From Echinometra lucunter (Eukaryota; Echinodermata; Echinoidea; Camarodonta; Echinometridae): 64,000 bases of DNA. Position 1 is the stretch's first letter. Each line of letters begins with the position of its first letter. Location: assembly GCA_029962745.1 (NCBI GenBank), contig CM057152.1:21273058-21337057 (forward strand), written 5' to 3'. The position numbers and the translations under genes were made by a program. Positions 25,884-39,125 of this stretch are shown here, piece after piece. The notes beneath the pieces were generated by a model. The model was not told the origin of the DNA. It made no database searches and worked only from the letters and a program-made list of their open reading frames with translations.

Positions 25884-27575
25884 TCCACCACGATGACAAT
25901 TCTTGTAGTGAATTTCACCTAAAGATATGTCGCCCTCTATGCTGACTGACAATATAGTTTATTCCCAACCCGTCATCCATGCACGCTACTCATTTATCGA
26001 AACAAATTATTAAATAGCATTCAGAAATCTATAGTAAAACATTATTTATTTCATGTATCGTTTGTACACCTGATATCAAATTAAGAAAATGCAAAATAGA
26101 GTGGTTTCCTTGCTATACAAATATTTCATTGGGGGGGGGGGCTCCATTTCATTGATTACATACGTGTATATAGACGAAATGCAGATTTGCTTCTTACATT
26201 GTGGTTTAAAACATTTAAATAATCATTTCAGTTGGGCACATACATATGATTAATGTCTGTGTTGATACCGATGTTTTTCCAACATTTTACGATGCACGCA
26301 CAAATACAACTTTGACATGAGACATTTATTTGAAATGACATGTTGTGTTAAAGTGAAAATGCTGTTTTGTTTTCCTTTTCATCTATCTATTTCGAATTGT
26401 TTTCGCTTGTCTGGTTTCTATCTTTCGCTCTCCTACAGGGATTTGGAATTTCTGCGACTAGGCTTGTATATACATGCCAATCACTGGACATGATATCTGG
26501 TTGCGGATACTGTTACGAAGAGCACGAGGGGCAGGTGATTTAACGCCATCTCCAAACGAGTTAAATAGTTGGCGTTATAAACAAGGATGATACGTGTTGA
26601 TCCGGAGGGAAAGGTTGGGGGGGGGGGGGGAGGGGAGGTGTGATAGCGAGAGAGTGATAGAGAGAGAGAGAGTGAGCAGAGAGAAAAGAGAGGGGAAAGG
26701 ACAGTAAACGAAATAAAAGAAGAAAGATAGCGCGAAACACCGAGAAGAGAGTAAAATTTTTAACGACTGAGAGGGAGAGAGAGAGAGAGAGAGAGAGAGC
26801 TCTAGGAATTTGGAAGAATGAAAATTGAAAGTAAAAACTTAAAATAAAAAAAAAGACCACCGTCCAAAAGAAGAAACAGCATTTTGGATTCGATTCGACA
26901 AGTACATGTAAACAATAAACGCGATGTCATAAAACATTGTACTTTTACCTTCAAAGGCGGGGTATATGTGTCGATGATTTTTTTAAAAGATGTTTCTGTT
27001 TTCTTGTGCCCTTTTTTCCTGGATTAAAAAATCATATGAATTCATAACAATGGGTTATTCACAGTTCAATGAAGTAATGTTACCTCGAAGGAAATTCCAT
27101 AAATTGAACATTTTTCCAGATTTTCAAACTTCGCACTACCTTGTTCATTTTTAAAAATTATTATCATGTTTGGGCTTGCGTTGTCGCTTCTTTGTTATCT
27201 TTTCTTTTTAAAAGAAATCTACATTTTGTCCTTACTTTTGAAACAGTATGTACATGTATCTGTATCAATAAACAGTTTAGTGTATTCATCATTTGAATAT
27301 TATATCATGTCTATATTATTGATCATATAACATGTTCATTGTTTTCTTAATATTGTTTTTTTTTAAATATTGTTTGTGATATTACTGAAATTTCTATAAA
27401 TTGCTTAACCTCTGTATTGATCAATACTCAATGATTTTCCGAATTAAACACATTGCAATTCACAAAGGTGTACCAAGTTAAACCATGGTTTAAATCATTC
27501 TGTGGCTTAACTACGAGTAGCCAAATGTGACAACTCTGTCTACGCTGTTATGTTCCTTATGTTTACTAGACTTCT
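25884..27575. other. intergenic region, no gene recognised
   Basis: AT-rich sequence apart from the polypurine tract listed separately. No frame with recognisable content. Confidence 0.5.
26605..26800. repeat. polypurine tract with (GA)n
   Basis: Nearly all A and G on the plus strand, with a 12-base G run near 26618 and a (GA)n array around 26770-26799. Simple sequence. Confidence 0.85.
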
Positions 27576-27714
27576 GGGGAGCATTTCATGAAGAGTTTTG
27601 TCGGTGAAAATCACTGACAAATGTTACAAGCTACTGAAAATCCTCGCATCTGATTGGCTGACAGCAAATTAGTCGGTGAAAATCACCGACAAAACTCTTC
27701 ATGAAATGCTCCCC
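27576..27714. mobile_element. foldback MITE, 139 bp, GGGGAGC termini
   Basis: Left end GGGGAGCATTTCATGAAGAG and right end CTCTTCATGAAATGCTCCCC are perfect inverted repeats, and the complementarity continues inward through GTCGGTGAAAATCACYGACA-type arms to a centre containing TGATTGGCTG. The same design and length occur at 44154-44292, with a relative at 44015-44152. No coding capacity, so a non-autonomous element. Confidence 0.85.
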
Positions 27715-28664
27715 TGGTCTCATGCTTTAATGGTCAAGAAAACTATTGTACTTCTCATTCCCAGGCGGTTTTTAATAGCATGAGTACCAAAAATGCTGAT
27801 AAAACAAACATCTACTGTTAGAGATCAGTTCTACATTTGGCTACCCATAGTAAGACCACAGCTTTAAAGCATGGTTTAATTTAGTACATCTTTGTGAATA
27901 CGGGCCTTTGAGGACTAATACAATTTAAAATGTAAAATGTATAATGAAATGTTTTATTTTAAAAAAAAAAAGAATGCGGCTTTAAGAGGGATACGTATGG
28001 AAGATGCTGATGATGGGTTATTACCGCTGCCATCAGCAAACAGCTCTATAAATCTTCTCGCAATACTCTCGATCACAGACACTTCAAAAGAAGCGAAAGA
28101 AATACCTCACCTTACTCCAGAATAATAATATATCTCCGGACACGACGCATCCGACAAGCTTCATCTGTCTCAACATGTTCTTTCGTCTTTCTTGGAACCT
28201 CCATTACCTAACTTTCTCTTTCAGGTGCTGGATGCTTTCATGTTGTCTGAAAGATAAACTGGAGTTCTGGCCATGCGGTTGTAATGTGAAAGTAACTGTT
28301 CCAAAGCAACTGGGAGCGTTAGATTAGTAGTATATAAACGCAGGTTTATAGTGTGAGATTTGGAGATTATCAAATTGATAAGAAATTCATACTTTCCCCA
28401 AAAAGATACTTAGACTGCCCAAAGAAATGAGTGTGGGACCACATACAAGTCTGGCATGAATGTTACCCTCGAACTTTTTAGTGTTCTCTTGTCATATTTT
28501 CAGTGTGGGGGCATTTGAAGAACAATCCTTTCTAGGAGACATTTTTTACTCTGATATTCTTCCCAACTGAAATGGAAAGAATGAGAAAGCTCACAAATTA
28601 TTTTTCACCGTTCCCAGAACTCAAGCTTCCCTTTAAATGTCCTCTTACTTTCACTTTGGCTTTA
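27715..28664. other. intergenic region, no gene recognised
   Basis: Unique-looking AT-rich sequence with a poly-A run near 27960 and short open frames without recognisable content. Confidence 0.5.
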
Positions 28665-28830
28665 TGGGAGGCGCGAAGGCCTCGTGGTAAGGGGGTGCAT
28701 GATCTTGTGAGCGGGAGGGTCCTGGGTTCAAAAACAAGTCGAGGCATTTAGTGCCTAGTGGTTCGACATAAGTATCATTACCAGGTTCCTCAGATAGGAT
28801 TGAAAGGTGTAAACAAGTGGGTTTTTTCTT
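28665..28830 (+). mobile_element. tRNA-derived SINE
   Basis: A-box-like GGCCTCGTGGTAAG near 28678 and B-box-like TGGGTTCAAAAAC at 28723, followed by a tail CATTACCAGGTTCCTCAG that resembles the SINE at 14562. Divergent copy. Confidence 0.6.
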
Positions 28831-31800
28831 TCTTTTGTTTATAGCCAATCGCACACTATACGATCAGTTCGCGATCAGATTTTTGAAGAAAAAAAATTGT
28901 TAAAGCACTTTAGATGCGAATTGAAACATGTTACATCTTAAAATGATCAAAGTTCTAAATAGTCGTACTAAAATCGAAATTATGACCTATCGCGAGCCTC
29001 CTCGTAGAACAAAAGGCGAAACTGATTGCGAATCGCAGTGACGTCATACAGATTTGCACATGTTTTGCGATTGCCTTCCATTGGAAGCCGATTTTGCCTT
29101 TACTTTTAAACAGACTTGCAGTGAACCAAAATTTCGATCAAGTATTCCTATCATTTTTCTAGACCTGAAAAGGGATTACTTGTTTAAAATTGCATATTTA
29201 ATGAAAATTCGATTTCCTCCATAATCGGGTCGCAGTCGGATCTGAAAATGTGCGGTGACCTTCAAGCAGTCATGTACAATAAAGCTTCACCATCAACATC
29301 ACCTTCGCCTTGACGTCCTTCAAGTTCTTCTTTCTTTCACCTCTTATCATTTCCTTCGCCTCCCCCCTCTCTCTCTCCCTCCCTCCCTTTCTTTCCTTGT
29401 AATTGCTGTCATAATTATTGATTGCGCCTATACATTATCGATTCCTGATGCATTCTAGATACATACTTGCATGAGATTTTACTTGCCTGAACCCGTCTGC
29501 TTCCAGTCAGTTTTGATTGATATCCATAACTTGTTCAAGAGCAAAACTTTGACTATCTTGTTACGTAATACTGTGAACCTGGGAATAGAATATTTCCATG
29601 GAATAAACACAACCTAAATACAGCATTTAGAGCTTATAAATGCTAAGATTATAGCGAGGAGGATACGAGAAGGGATTTGGTAAAAATGAAAAAAAAAATC
29701 ATGTGTCAGTCGTGGTTACTCCCCCCAAATGATAACAAATTCAACTTACGAAACTTACGAAAATAAAAAGAATTTAATTGCAGAACTAATAGATTGAAAA
29801 ACAGTGCCCTTCCAAATCTTGTACGTGTACTTTATTAACATTTTACCGATCAAAAAACTCAAAATAATCACCCCACCATTTCTGCGATGTTTTTATCATT
29901 TTATCTATTCATTTTACAATTGTAAATTAATAGTATTTTTACAATTCTTTGAACATGTTATTCTTAAAATTTAATTTGAATAATTTTCTCAACGCATTTT
30001 ATGTAATTTGATATTTTATTGATGTATTTTATGCAACTATATATTTATATATTCTACATGTATATATTTTCATTTGCAATTATAATTGTATAGTATTTAC
30101 AACTTTGTAAAAACATGTGTAATTCAGTTTTTAATTACTGCAAAAAAATTTTTGTTAAAGTCAAAGCCTTGAATTGTATTGAATTTGAATTGAATTGGGA
30201 AATTGGGAAATGGTGCACAATAACGCCATTAAATCAAATCAAATGAGCACCGTTGAGTGTGCCGTTTCTTGGCTGACCTCACAGTCTACCGCCATTTTCA
30301 AATACCGTGAGAAGCGATTTGGTTTCGAATTCCTCCATCGACTAAACAATAACTGAAAGTGAACTACTACAGGTTATTCACTTTTCATGTATAACCATGG
30401 CAAACTACTAGGACATAACTCTGCAAGGATTTCACCATGTTTACGATAGATTCCATTGGACATGATTGAGCGTCCTCCTTGTCTTAAATCAGAATATACT
30501 GTTTGCGTCCATTGAAGAGCTAGCAACACTCTGGAATGTGATATGACAAGAACCGAATTACTGATCAAAGACAATTTAGAAATGCTTATGCGTCGAGGTG
30601 TGAGATACCTTACTAAGAACACCATGAATCAAACGTGAAAGTCAAATATAGAAAGTGATCTGTTCTTTACACTTAAACATGGAAGATAGAATTCCTCGAG
30701 AGATAAGAAGGATATTTATTGACTTGTTGACGTTGTAATAAATCGGCACCTTCTATCAAAGCATGAACCGAAAATGACGCGTTTTCGGTTCCGCCGACTC
30801 TGTGACTTACTTGTGGTCACTGTCACACTCGAAAGTCCGGGGAGCTGTCAAAGGCTGACACTTAATAGTATTTAATTATTTGTATTCCTCCCATAACAGT
30901 AAAAATATACTTTCAACAAGTCTTGCAAGATATACACAAGACATGACACGCATATTGAATTATTGTGCTTTCTAAACGTGTTGCAGACGATGGTAACCCA
31001 TGGCAACGTTGACTTATGGAGATGCGATCCCAGACACACTTTTAAGCATCGGGTTACACGGAGGATGGTAAACCACAAAAATGATCAATCATTTAAATGG
31101 GTATTAATCGGACAAGATGGTCCATCTTTCATACTATATTCCCAAGTTTCTGATTATTTTACAAATATTTTTAAAAACTAAATAGACAGGAGAAGAAGGG
31201 GTATAGATGGGAAGGAGAAAATGAAAATAGAACGAATAAAGCTGCGTTCCCGAGAAAATACCTGAAAATACGTGTGGGGGGGGGGGGGGGGAGGGGGGAG
31301 GGTAGAGACAGAGAGGGGAGGGAGACCTAAGGTGACTGACTATCAGAGCGGGGGGGGGGGAAGAAAAGAAAATTGTGTCAAAAGACTTGTAGATGCAAAT
31401 GATGACTGAATATTAATATTACAATTTGTGTCTCTTTACCCTAGTTTTTTTTTTTTCTTGTGGTGAACTATAAGGCCAGAGCTACTTTATGTTGCACAAT
31501 TCAACAGTGTTGACGAAGAACAGATCGGGGCAACGACACTGTATGACTTTGGGTGATTGGCCACTCTTACCTTCAAGGTGAACAAAGTGGAACTTCTGAA
31601 ACAGTTTCTCCATGTATAAAAAGTAAAACGACCTGTAATAACAAAGAGGAGGAGGGGGAGGGGAGAGCGGAAAGAGAGGGAGGGAGGGGGAGGGAGGGGG
31701 AGGGAGGGGAAAGAGGGAGGGAGGGAGGGAGGATGATCAGTGAGACGTGGACAGGGGGATATGATTCGTAGTGATTACGTTTCCCTTATACAATAGTGAT

Positions 31801-34197
31801 AATAATGATAATGATCGTAATGACAATGATGATGTTGATGAGGAGGGTGAAATGATGATGATGATGATGATGATGATGAGAAAGGAAGAACAGAAAGTGG
31901 AGGGACGATGATGAAGTAGAGTGCCAGGACAAGAAAAAGACTGGGCAAAAGATAATGAGAAGAGAGAGGGAAGGAGAGAAGGGAGGGGGTTGGCTGCAGC
32001 GTTTGTTTTAAATGATGTAAAATTGGCTGTATAGGCATTTCATATTATTTCCCCTTGAAATTTACAAAATGGAGATCCATTTAAAATGGGCAGATGTAAC
32101 GGAGTTGGTAAATACTGAGCACCTATCATGCCTATTGTATGGTCTCCACCCTCCTCCCACTCCCCCCTTTCAAATGCCAAGCTGATGGAAAACGCTCAGG
32201 TGAAGGTCATTTGCGCGCCATTTTTACACCTGGATGTCTGTGCAATTTGCGGCATAAATTGATGCCGTCATATTCTTGATCTTGATGTTTATCACTCTGT
32301 ATTACAGCGGGCATTCCACCCTCAGGCTAATAACTCGGGAATGCCGAATTAATTTCTGTCGGCCTTTTCATGTTTCATCTTTCCCCAGCGCGTCGCTCTA
32401 TCATTCCATATTTCAATTTCTCACGATTTCTCTCCCCCTATTTTGCTCATTCCTTTTTACGTTTGAATTTTCTGATGAATTTCCTGATGCGTGTAAATGT
32501 ATATTCCTTAAAACTTTTATTATTCCATTTTCATAGCTTTTTATGTACTTTATGATATGCCCACATTTTCTGATCACGGATTTCTTTTTTTAACACCCTT
32601 GCTGTCTTACGTTTGAATTACCGAATGCCTTGATGCGTTTAAATTGTTATTCCCTAAAACCTTCACTCTGTCTTCATAGCTGCTGATGTATTTATTTAAT
32701 ATGCCTATTTGCATCCCTGATTGCTTCTTTAACAAACACATATAAAAATAAAAAGTAAAAATCTAAGCGCATATTTCTATTCGAAAAAAAAGAAGATATA
32801 ATGATCACATTACAAATTTAATCAAACGGTCATGAACAGGATTTCAAAGTATTTGTCTATATGTTTTGAATATTTCTCTTCGTCCTTTCGAGGAATTTAT
32901 CCCAATCCCGAATAACTGTATATATGAGATATGACAAGGATAGTGTTACTTGGCAGGATCGCCTTCCAGTAAACAGGGAGTGGTTTCGTGTCAAAGAATA
33001 AAAGATCATAATTTCATACATCATGGAGTGCTCACCTGCATAAGGAATGTATCAAAAGAGGCCGCAGGCCCCACTTAGCCCTGGGGTAATTTTCTTGTAA
33101 TGAAACATGGGTCAAGGGAGTCAGAAATGTACAGATGATATCGCGGTCTCGAACGATTTTCATGAATCGGAGCGTCTTTACACTTCTGTTTAATTTTTGA
33201 AAAATATTATTTCGTTATATCATAAAGCCTTTGAATGATAAACATGTAGCATGTTTAGGTCAATTTCGGTTCATAATTAAACGAAGAAAAAAAATCTAAT
33301 TTTACTGTTGTTGAAAATTTAATCTTTCAGCAAACCTGTTGAACATCGGAAGCAGTTTAAGCCAAACATCAAACTTGACTTTCATTCAAACGCCACGCAA
33401 TATATGATGACCTCATTTATAAATTGAAAATATTCAGTGTACTGAAGTTACATTAGAAAACAAACTGAGAATAAAATTTTTTCAGTATTCCCCTTTATTT
33501 GTGTTGTTGTACTATTATTGTTGTTTTACACTTCATTATTTTCAACCATTTGTAAATATTATTATTCATGTAATTTCGTTGTTGATCTTTTACTGTCTTA
33601 CTGATTTGATTGATAAAACACACAAATAAAATAAAAACTCTTCAGTATTCACTATTCTCATGTTATCGGTGAATCGAATGTATGCCCGTATAATATACTC
33701 AATGATGTTTTATGTAAAGTTGAGTCCTATGTATACCTGATACAAAAAAGTGTCCACTCAAGACCTACTCGTAGAGCAGTTTATACAAAAGTTCATGCCC
33801 TAGTTCAAAAGGAGGTGAAAATTAGATTTTGTGGGGATTTGTTTTTTACCTCAAGGGGACGTTCAAGAACTCTTTTCCATGAATTTTGATCGTGGGGGGG
33901 GGGGGGGGGGCTAGTTTCTGACTTACTTTCAAGAAACGCTTTTTAAAAGCAAATCGTGTAATACCTGCGTGAACTTTTTTGATGCTTAACAAGGTTTTCG
34001 TGGTACAATAATCCAAGTCGAAGAAGACGACAAAAACAATGAGTCGTGACTCATGTGCACATAAAATGGTATATAGCATCTGACGTGGACAGAGAATGAT
34101 ATGTGTATGAAAAACAAATAAACGAAAAAACAAAAGTATGAGTATTGTTTGCCATTTTAGATTCTTTGTTAAAGTAATAAGGGCGTCATCTCAAACA
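28831..34197. other. intergenic region, no gene recognised
   Basis: Includes an AT-rich interval (29830-30160), a palindromic-looking TTGAATTG-rich tail at 30168-30200, a G run near 31276, a GGGA-rich purine tract (31640-31735), an ATG triplet array (31850-31878) and a longer G run at 33895. A block at 32180-32360 is less repetitive, with CAGGTG, CACCTG and AGGTCA words, and could be regulatory, but I cannot support that. Confidence 0.45.
31640..31735. repeat. GGGA-rich polypurine tract
   Basis: About 95 bp of pure purine on the plus strand, built from GGGAGG and GAGGGA units, with many runs of three to five G. It has G-quadruplex potential; that is inferred from composition. Confidence 0.85.
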
Positions 34198-34199
34198 TA

Positions 34200-34484
34200 C
34201 ACACTAAGAAAAAAAAAGGTTCAATTTGTACCTTTCAAATGCAACACTGGGAGCTCCTTCATTTTGTACACTTAAGGGTGCAGAGTTGTACCTTTTAGGT
34301 ATTGCACCCTTTTGAGTGGACAAATTTCTGCACCCTTAAAGGTGCGAGGGTTCAGACGGGCATTTCGGGGTGCAAACAAGTACAAAAGGGTGCATCTTTT
34401 TCATGTAGGGTGCAAGATTGCACCCCAAAATGTGCTGCCAGTGTTACATTTAGGTTGCAGAATTGAACCCTTCTTTCTATTGTG
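34200..34484. mobile_element. TIR MITE, 285 bp, flanked by TA
   Basis: Left terminus CACACTAAGAAAAAAAAAGG and right terminus CCTTCTTTCTATTGTG are imperfect inverted repeats that both lead into GGTTCAAT / ATTGAACC. TA dinucleotides flank both ends (34198-34199 and 34485-34486), as expected of Tc1/mariner-type target duplication. Inside, GGGTGCA and its complement TGCACCC recur at least six times. No transposase. Confidence 0.75.
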
Positions 34485-34486
34485 TA

Positions 34487-35542
34487 GGCCTAATTCTGAG
34501 AATGTACATGCTGGCGTGGGCCTATCACAAAAGGCTTGAAAAAAATATAGAATGGGCAATTCCAGTCATCATGGAGGGGCTAACCAATAGTGGGAAAAAT
34601 GTCATGTAGCCAACAAGAAAAAGCTTTTCTACCATGACTTAGCAGTGAAAACAGAAATTAAACTTATTTCATAACGCAACCATTAAACTTGGTGGAAGTG
34701 TGAATTCAAAGGGCTTTACATATGCAGGCTTGCAAAGAAAGTTTTGAGAAACAGTTAGGAACGAAACCTGTACTTCCTTCCTCCCGTTTCCCCAAACTGC
34801 CCCCATGCGAGCGATATTTGTTATGATATTTCATTTAGAACAACACTTACGATCACACCGCCTTTCCGTCACACGACAGCACATGTGCTGCGACATCCAG
34901 GATGATTATTTCCTTTCAAGAAAAGAAAGAATGAGACAAGGTGATTATTTATCCATCTAATATTTCATAAAGCAGAGCCGGATTTGTGTTACGGGGCCCA
35001 CCAGAGCGCGGTTAGATCAGTTTCATGCGGGAATTCTTCACGTCATTCATAAGCCTGTCACTGAATAATGGCGGCAGCAGGAAGCGTAGTGACATGAGAT
35101 ATTGAGTTTGTCTTTTTCAATCAAGTAAATGGGTCTTTAATGGAGAAGAATTAAATGAAAAGAGAGTTATTCCAAACCACAATAAAGTGGCTTCCGGCGT
35201 TCGGAAGATGAATTTTACGAATACTGAGCTCTTTCATTTTCACACTAAGACACACTAATAAATGTGTTTCATCAGATCAATATCAAGATAAATTTCAGAT
35301 GTCAGATCAGGATAAATGATTATTAACGATTATAAATTTCATCCGGTCAACAGTTTTCTTTCTTTCCTTCTTGACATTTTGTTAAGAATATCATTGTCAC
35401 CGTTTCATGATAGGTTAAATTTCCTTATAACATATAGCTCAAAGCTCTTTATCCCAATCATCATCAGCAATACCATTATCACCACCAGCAGCAGCATCGT
35501 CGTCGGCGTCGTCGTTATTGTACCATCATCATTATCATAGAG
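34487..35542. other. intergenic region, no gene recognised
   Basis: Unique-looking AT-rich sequence; nothing recognised beyond a short CAT/CAG triplet-rich stretch near 35455-35540. Confidence 0.5.
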
Positions 35543-35690
35543 GTGCCGTGGTCTAGTGATTTAAGGCGCTTGACTGGAGACGCGAGAATCGGAGGTTCGA
35601 TCCCCGGCACGGCACGTATGCCCTTGAGCAAGGCATTTTATCTACATTGCTCTTTTATCTTACATCAAATAAATTAACATGCTATGGGTA
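35543..35690 (+). mobile_element. tRNA-derived SINE with well-preserved tRNA-like head
   Basis: The acceptor arms GTGCCGTG (35543-35550) and CACGGCAC (35608-35615) pair perfectly, with the A box TGGTCTAGTG and the B box GGTTCGATCCCC between them. The tail GCTCTTTTATCTTACATC matches the copy at 25725, so this is a SINE and not a tRNA gene; no CCA or terminator follows at the expected place. Confidence 0.8.
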
Positions 35691-35815
35691 TATTATTACG
35701 AACGTGTGCATGTGTGTAAAAAAATTATCTTGTTTATACAGTTTAAATAATCTTGGCTTCATATTTTAGTTAAGAAAGCATATTAATCGTAGAAAGACTT
35801 GATAATGAAGAGGTA

Positions 35816-35875
35816 AAGGAGGGAGAGAAAAAAGAAAGAGAGAGAAAAAAGAAAGAGAAAGAGAGAGAGAGAGAA
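35816..35875. repeat. purine-rich (GA)n tract
   Basis: AAAGAGAG-type simple sequence. Confidence 0.8.
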
Positions 35876-36483
35876 TTATTTCATATGTGTTATGAAGATT
35901 CTTTCGATCTAGAGTTCAAAAAGAAGAAGGGGGAAAAAATGAAATTCCAAAAGCAACAGTTGCAAAGTACGTGAACTTTGTCTCCATAGCCCGGAGGTAA
36001 TTTCCATTTTCCTCCAAACAGTGGTAATCCTTACAACATCAAGAAAAGAAAGGTGGATTTCATCTCGCGTGTATTATGAGCGTAATCGTTTTGACGTATC
36101 TGTATTTTAGGTCTTTTTATCATTGTTCAGTCAGCTATTATGGCCCGCAAATTGACTCTTGAAAGACCACAAAACCCATACAATGGATCCGATTCTCAAT
36201 GCAAAAAATTTCTTGTTACCCTCCGTGAATTAAAACGCAATTATAATCCGATATGCGAGTCTTTTGTCAAAGTGACTCATTGAAAAAGTATTGACCCCAA
36301 CCTGTTGGAAGTGTTTTCATCGTTATTGGTTTGGTGAGATGCGGAGGGGAGGAGCGGGTTAGGAGAAGAGGAGGAATGGGGTGGGGATGGGAATACTGAG
36401 ATGGATGTGGCGCTCGGTGTAAGGGTTCTCCTACTCGGAGAATAAAGCAAGTGATAACTATGGAAGACGGTGGAAGAAGGGTT

Positions 36484-36766
36484 AAAGGGAACCAAAACCC
36501 TGGAGAAAATTCAATTTTAACAAGAAGAGAGGATAAAGAGAAGCAATTAAAAAAAAAGTTCCATCAAAATCGGTTACGAAATGAGAAAGTTACGAAAATT
36601 TGAAAAGTCTCGATTTACTTTCTATGGCGATCCTCAAGTAGGCAATGTTGCTTCAAAATGGCAGGATTTTTATTTACAACTCTTGATATGTTTTGTACAA
36701 AAATGAGGCTTCTCTCTATCCTCTCTTTTCATTAAAATTGATTTTCCCCAGGATTTGGTTCCCTTT
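36484..36766. mobile_element. MITE, 283 bp, with ~60-bp terminal inverted repeats
   Basis: Left end AAAGGGAACCAAAACCCTGG and right end CCAGGATTTGGTTCCCTTT are inverted repeats that continue inward for about 60 bp (AAAATTCAATTTTAA, GAGAGGATAAAGAGAAGC against their complements). No clear target duplication was found at the edges and no coding sequence lies inside. Confidence 0.85.
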
Positions 36767-37738
36767 CGATAACTCCACTTAAAATTAATATTCGAAACTT
36801 TTTTATTAGTCGCACTAAAATGCAGAGCTCATAATTGGGAATAACCGTGGCAAAATACACCCCCCCCCCACAAAAAAAAAAAATATGTAACTCGAGCTTT
36901 CAGGCTAGAAAGAAGCAGTATAACAAAGGAAACCAGAAAGGAAATGAATAAAAACAGTGAAATAGAAATGCTTCCTATAGGTTTCATGTAACACGTTTTC
37001 ATTGTCATGACATTCAATGGCAGACACGGTAGACAGAAAATGAAAAAAAAAAAAAGTTAGATTACGTCACAATAAACTTGTTTATTTCCACCTCGAAAAC
37101 ATATCGTGCGAGCGTTAGAAACTGGATCGCCAGTGACTAATTGACTCCAGACAATAAGCGTGTGACCTAAGACAGAAATTAAAAGAAAGGTGTTTAACAT
37201 TTTCGGGGGTTTTTTTTCTTTCTCCCCAATGTTTCATGGTCATGCTGTTTGGATGAAAATCAAGGAACCGCATAATGCACTGTTACAGGAGAAATTTGAG
37301 AGAACAGTATTTTAAAAAAAAATTAAGGATAAAGGGGCGGAGAACAAATTTCAGAGAGTGGGCACATTGAGAAAATATGTGACAATTGATAAATGCACAA
37401 TTGTAATACAATTACAATACAACCGGTATTAAATGTGGTATATAACCTTTAAAAAAACCTTGTCTACGTCGCTGAGCAGTTTGAGAGTATACAGCCTGAA
37501 AATGAAAAGGTCTTTTTAAATCAGAAAGAGAGGCTATGCGGAAAATTGAAGGGCTATTTTGCCTGTCGAATATTTAGAGAAGTGCTCCTTTGAGCCATTG
37601 ATATGATCGTCTGTGCTATTACACTGCGTGCATTGTGAAGCGATTCAAATAATGCATGCTCCGGGTGGAGATGGGGCACATTTTTATGGAGGCTTGAAAT
37701 TCAATTTTGAAGCGCATATCACACAATGATCATTACTT
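36767..37738. other. intergenic region, no gene recognised
   Basis: Poly-A and poly-C runs near 36860-36885 and 37040; otherwise unrecognised AT-rich sequence. Confidence 0.5.
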
Positions 37739-37740
37739 TA

Positions 37741-38008
37741 CACTCTTAGAAAAATGTGCCAGTTAGAACATTTTTGTCCCGTATTTAGAAACTCCAGAAA
37801 AGGGGGTTCTATAAAGGGTTCTTCATATTTTCAAGAACCCTAATAAAAGGTTCCTTGTACAACCAATAATGGTTCTAAAGACCCATTTAGAGAGCCCTTT
37901 AGAGAACCTTATATCGACTATAGTAATGGTTCTTTGAACTTTGAAGAACCTTTAATGATTCCAAATGTGGAAAAAGAAAAGGTTCTCATCAGGACCATTT
38001 TAAGAGCG
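37741..38008. mobile_element. GGTTCT-rich TIR MITE, 268 bp, flanked by TA
   Basis: Ends CACTCTTAGAAAAATG and CCATTTTAAGAGCG are short inverted repeats, flanked on both sides by TA (37739-37740, 38009-38010). The body repeats GGTTCT / AGAACC and AAGAACC in both orientations at least eight times, so it can fold back on itself. The TA flanks and end sequence suggest a non-autonomous Tc1/mariner-like element. Confidence 0.75.
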
Positions 38009-38529
38009 TACCGCTTGATCAATAATGGGGGCATGATGAATTATTGACAATGAATATGCAGATGAATCTTCCAATTTAAGCTCATCACAGACTCCTCATA
38101 GTAAAGACCCTCGCTACCTAGATCATGAGGTACATGTAGATTTGGTATAACGAGTTTCAACACTCAATGTCCACATTGTATCGGTCAGTAGTATTGGTAT
38201 ACCTGCAGATCAGCAAAATATTTAGACGAGACACGATGAAATTTGGTAAGAAATATACTGGAAGCTTAAAGCGTTATTGTATCCAGCACTCAATCCATTA
38301 TTCAGAGGGATAAGAGTGAGAGTATATAAACACAGCTACATATCTAGGAGAAGTCAAGAACCTCGGAACAACGCACCTTCTCGGTCAAAGGTTACGCGAT
38401 TGAAGGTAGAAAGAATTGTTAGGAAGGAAACACCGAAAAAAAAAATCCTTTCTCAAATTCCGCACAGGTAATGTAACGCCCTCTTCACATCTCAGATCTA
38501 ATCACAATATAATATCTGTAGGTCGTGGT

Positions 38530-39125
38530 TATCTTTAGTTATAGGGAGTATCCTTGTGACCTCATAAATATCCGTTTTGTAACATTGGTTGGAGTTAAAG
38601 ATGACCGACGGTAATGCTAGGCCACAAACTGATCCGTTTTGGAGGTGGAAATATGCATTTTGGTAAACAGTGGTTGGATTGAATATGGTGATTGGTCACT
38701 CGTCATGGAGTTTAATATCGTAGCGCTTCAATGGTAAATAGTAGTTGAAGATGACTGGTAACAATCAGCCGCGTTCACGGTGGTTGATTCAGTAGAAATG
38801 TGGATATGTGGATATCTTGGTTACAGATGACTGGTGGCATCTGGTGATTTTCAATAGATCACGGACCTATATACCATCGTGAATGTTGGTAGCTTCATGG
38901 AAGATGATGGCGTCCACTACGTAGCATTCGGTGGTCATGGTGGTGTCTAATTATTCGAAATATTCCGTAGATCTCGGTTTAAACTGGTAGTGCAATGGGA
39001 AGCAGTCGATTTGCCTTGGTCTTTGGAATCTATTACAGGCCGTGGTCAAGGATCATCGCTGGCGCCATGCGAGCAACCCGATTTGAAATCTTCGGTAGAT
39101 AGCTGTGGCGCCACCAGGTGACCGA
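38530..39125. repeat. degenerate TGGT-rich repeat block
   Basis: Words such as GATGACTGGT, GATGACCGACGG, GATGATGGCG and GGTGGT recur every 60-90 bp, flanked by similar TGGTTGGA / TAGTTGAA sequences. It reads as an old, decayed minisatellite. No continuous reading frame. Confidence 0.4.
39107..39118 (-). promoter_or_regulatory. CTCF-like motif (minus orientation)
   Basis: The minus strand reads CCTGGTGGCGCC, a good match to the CTCF core, at the right edge of the degenerate repeat block. Motif match only. Confidence 0.3.
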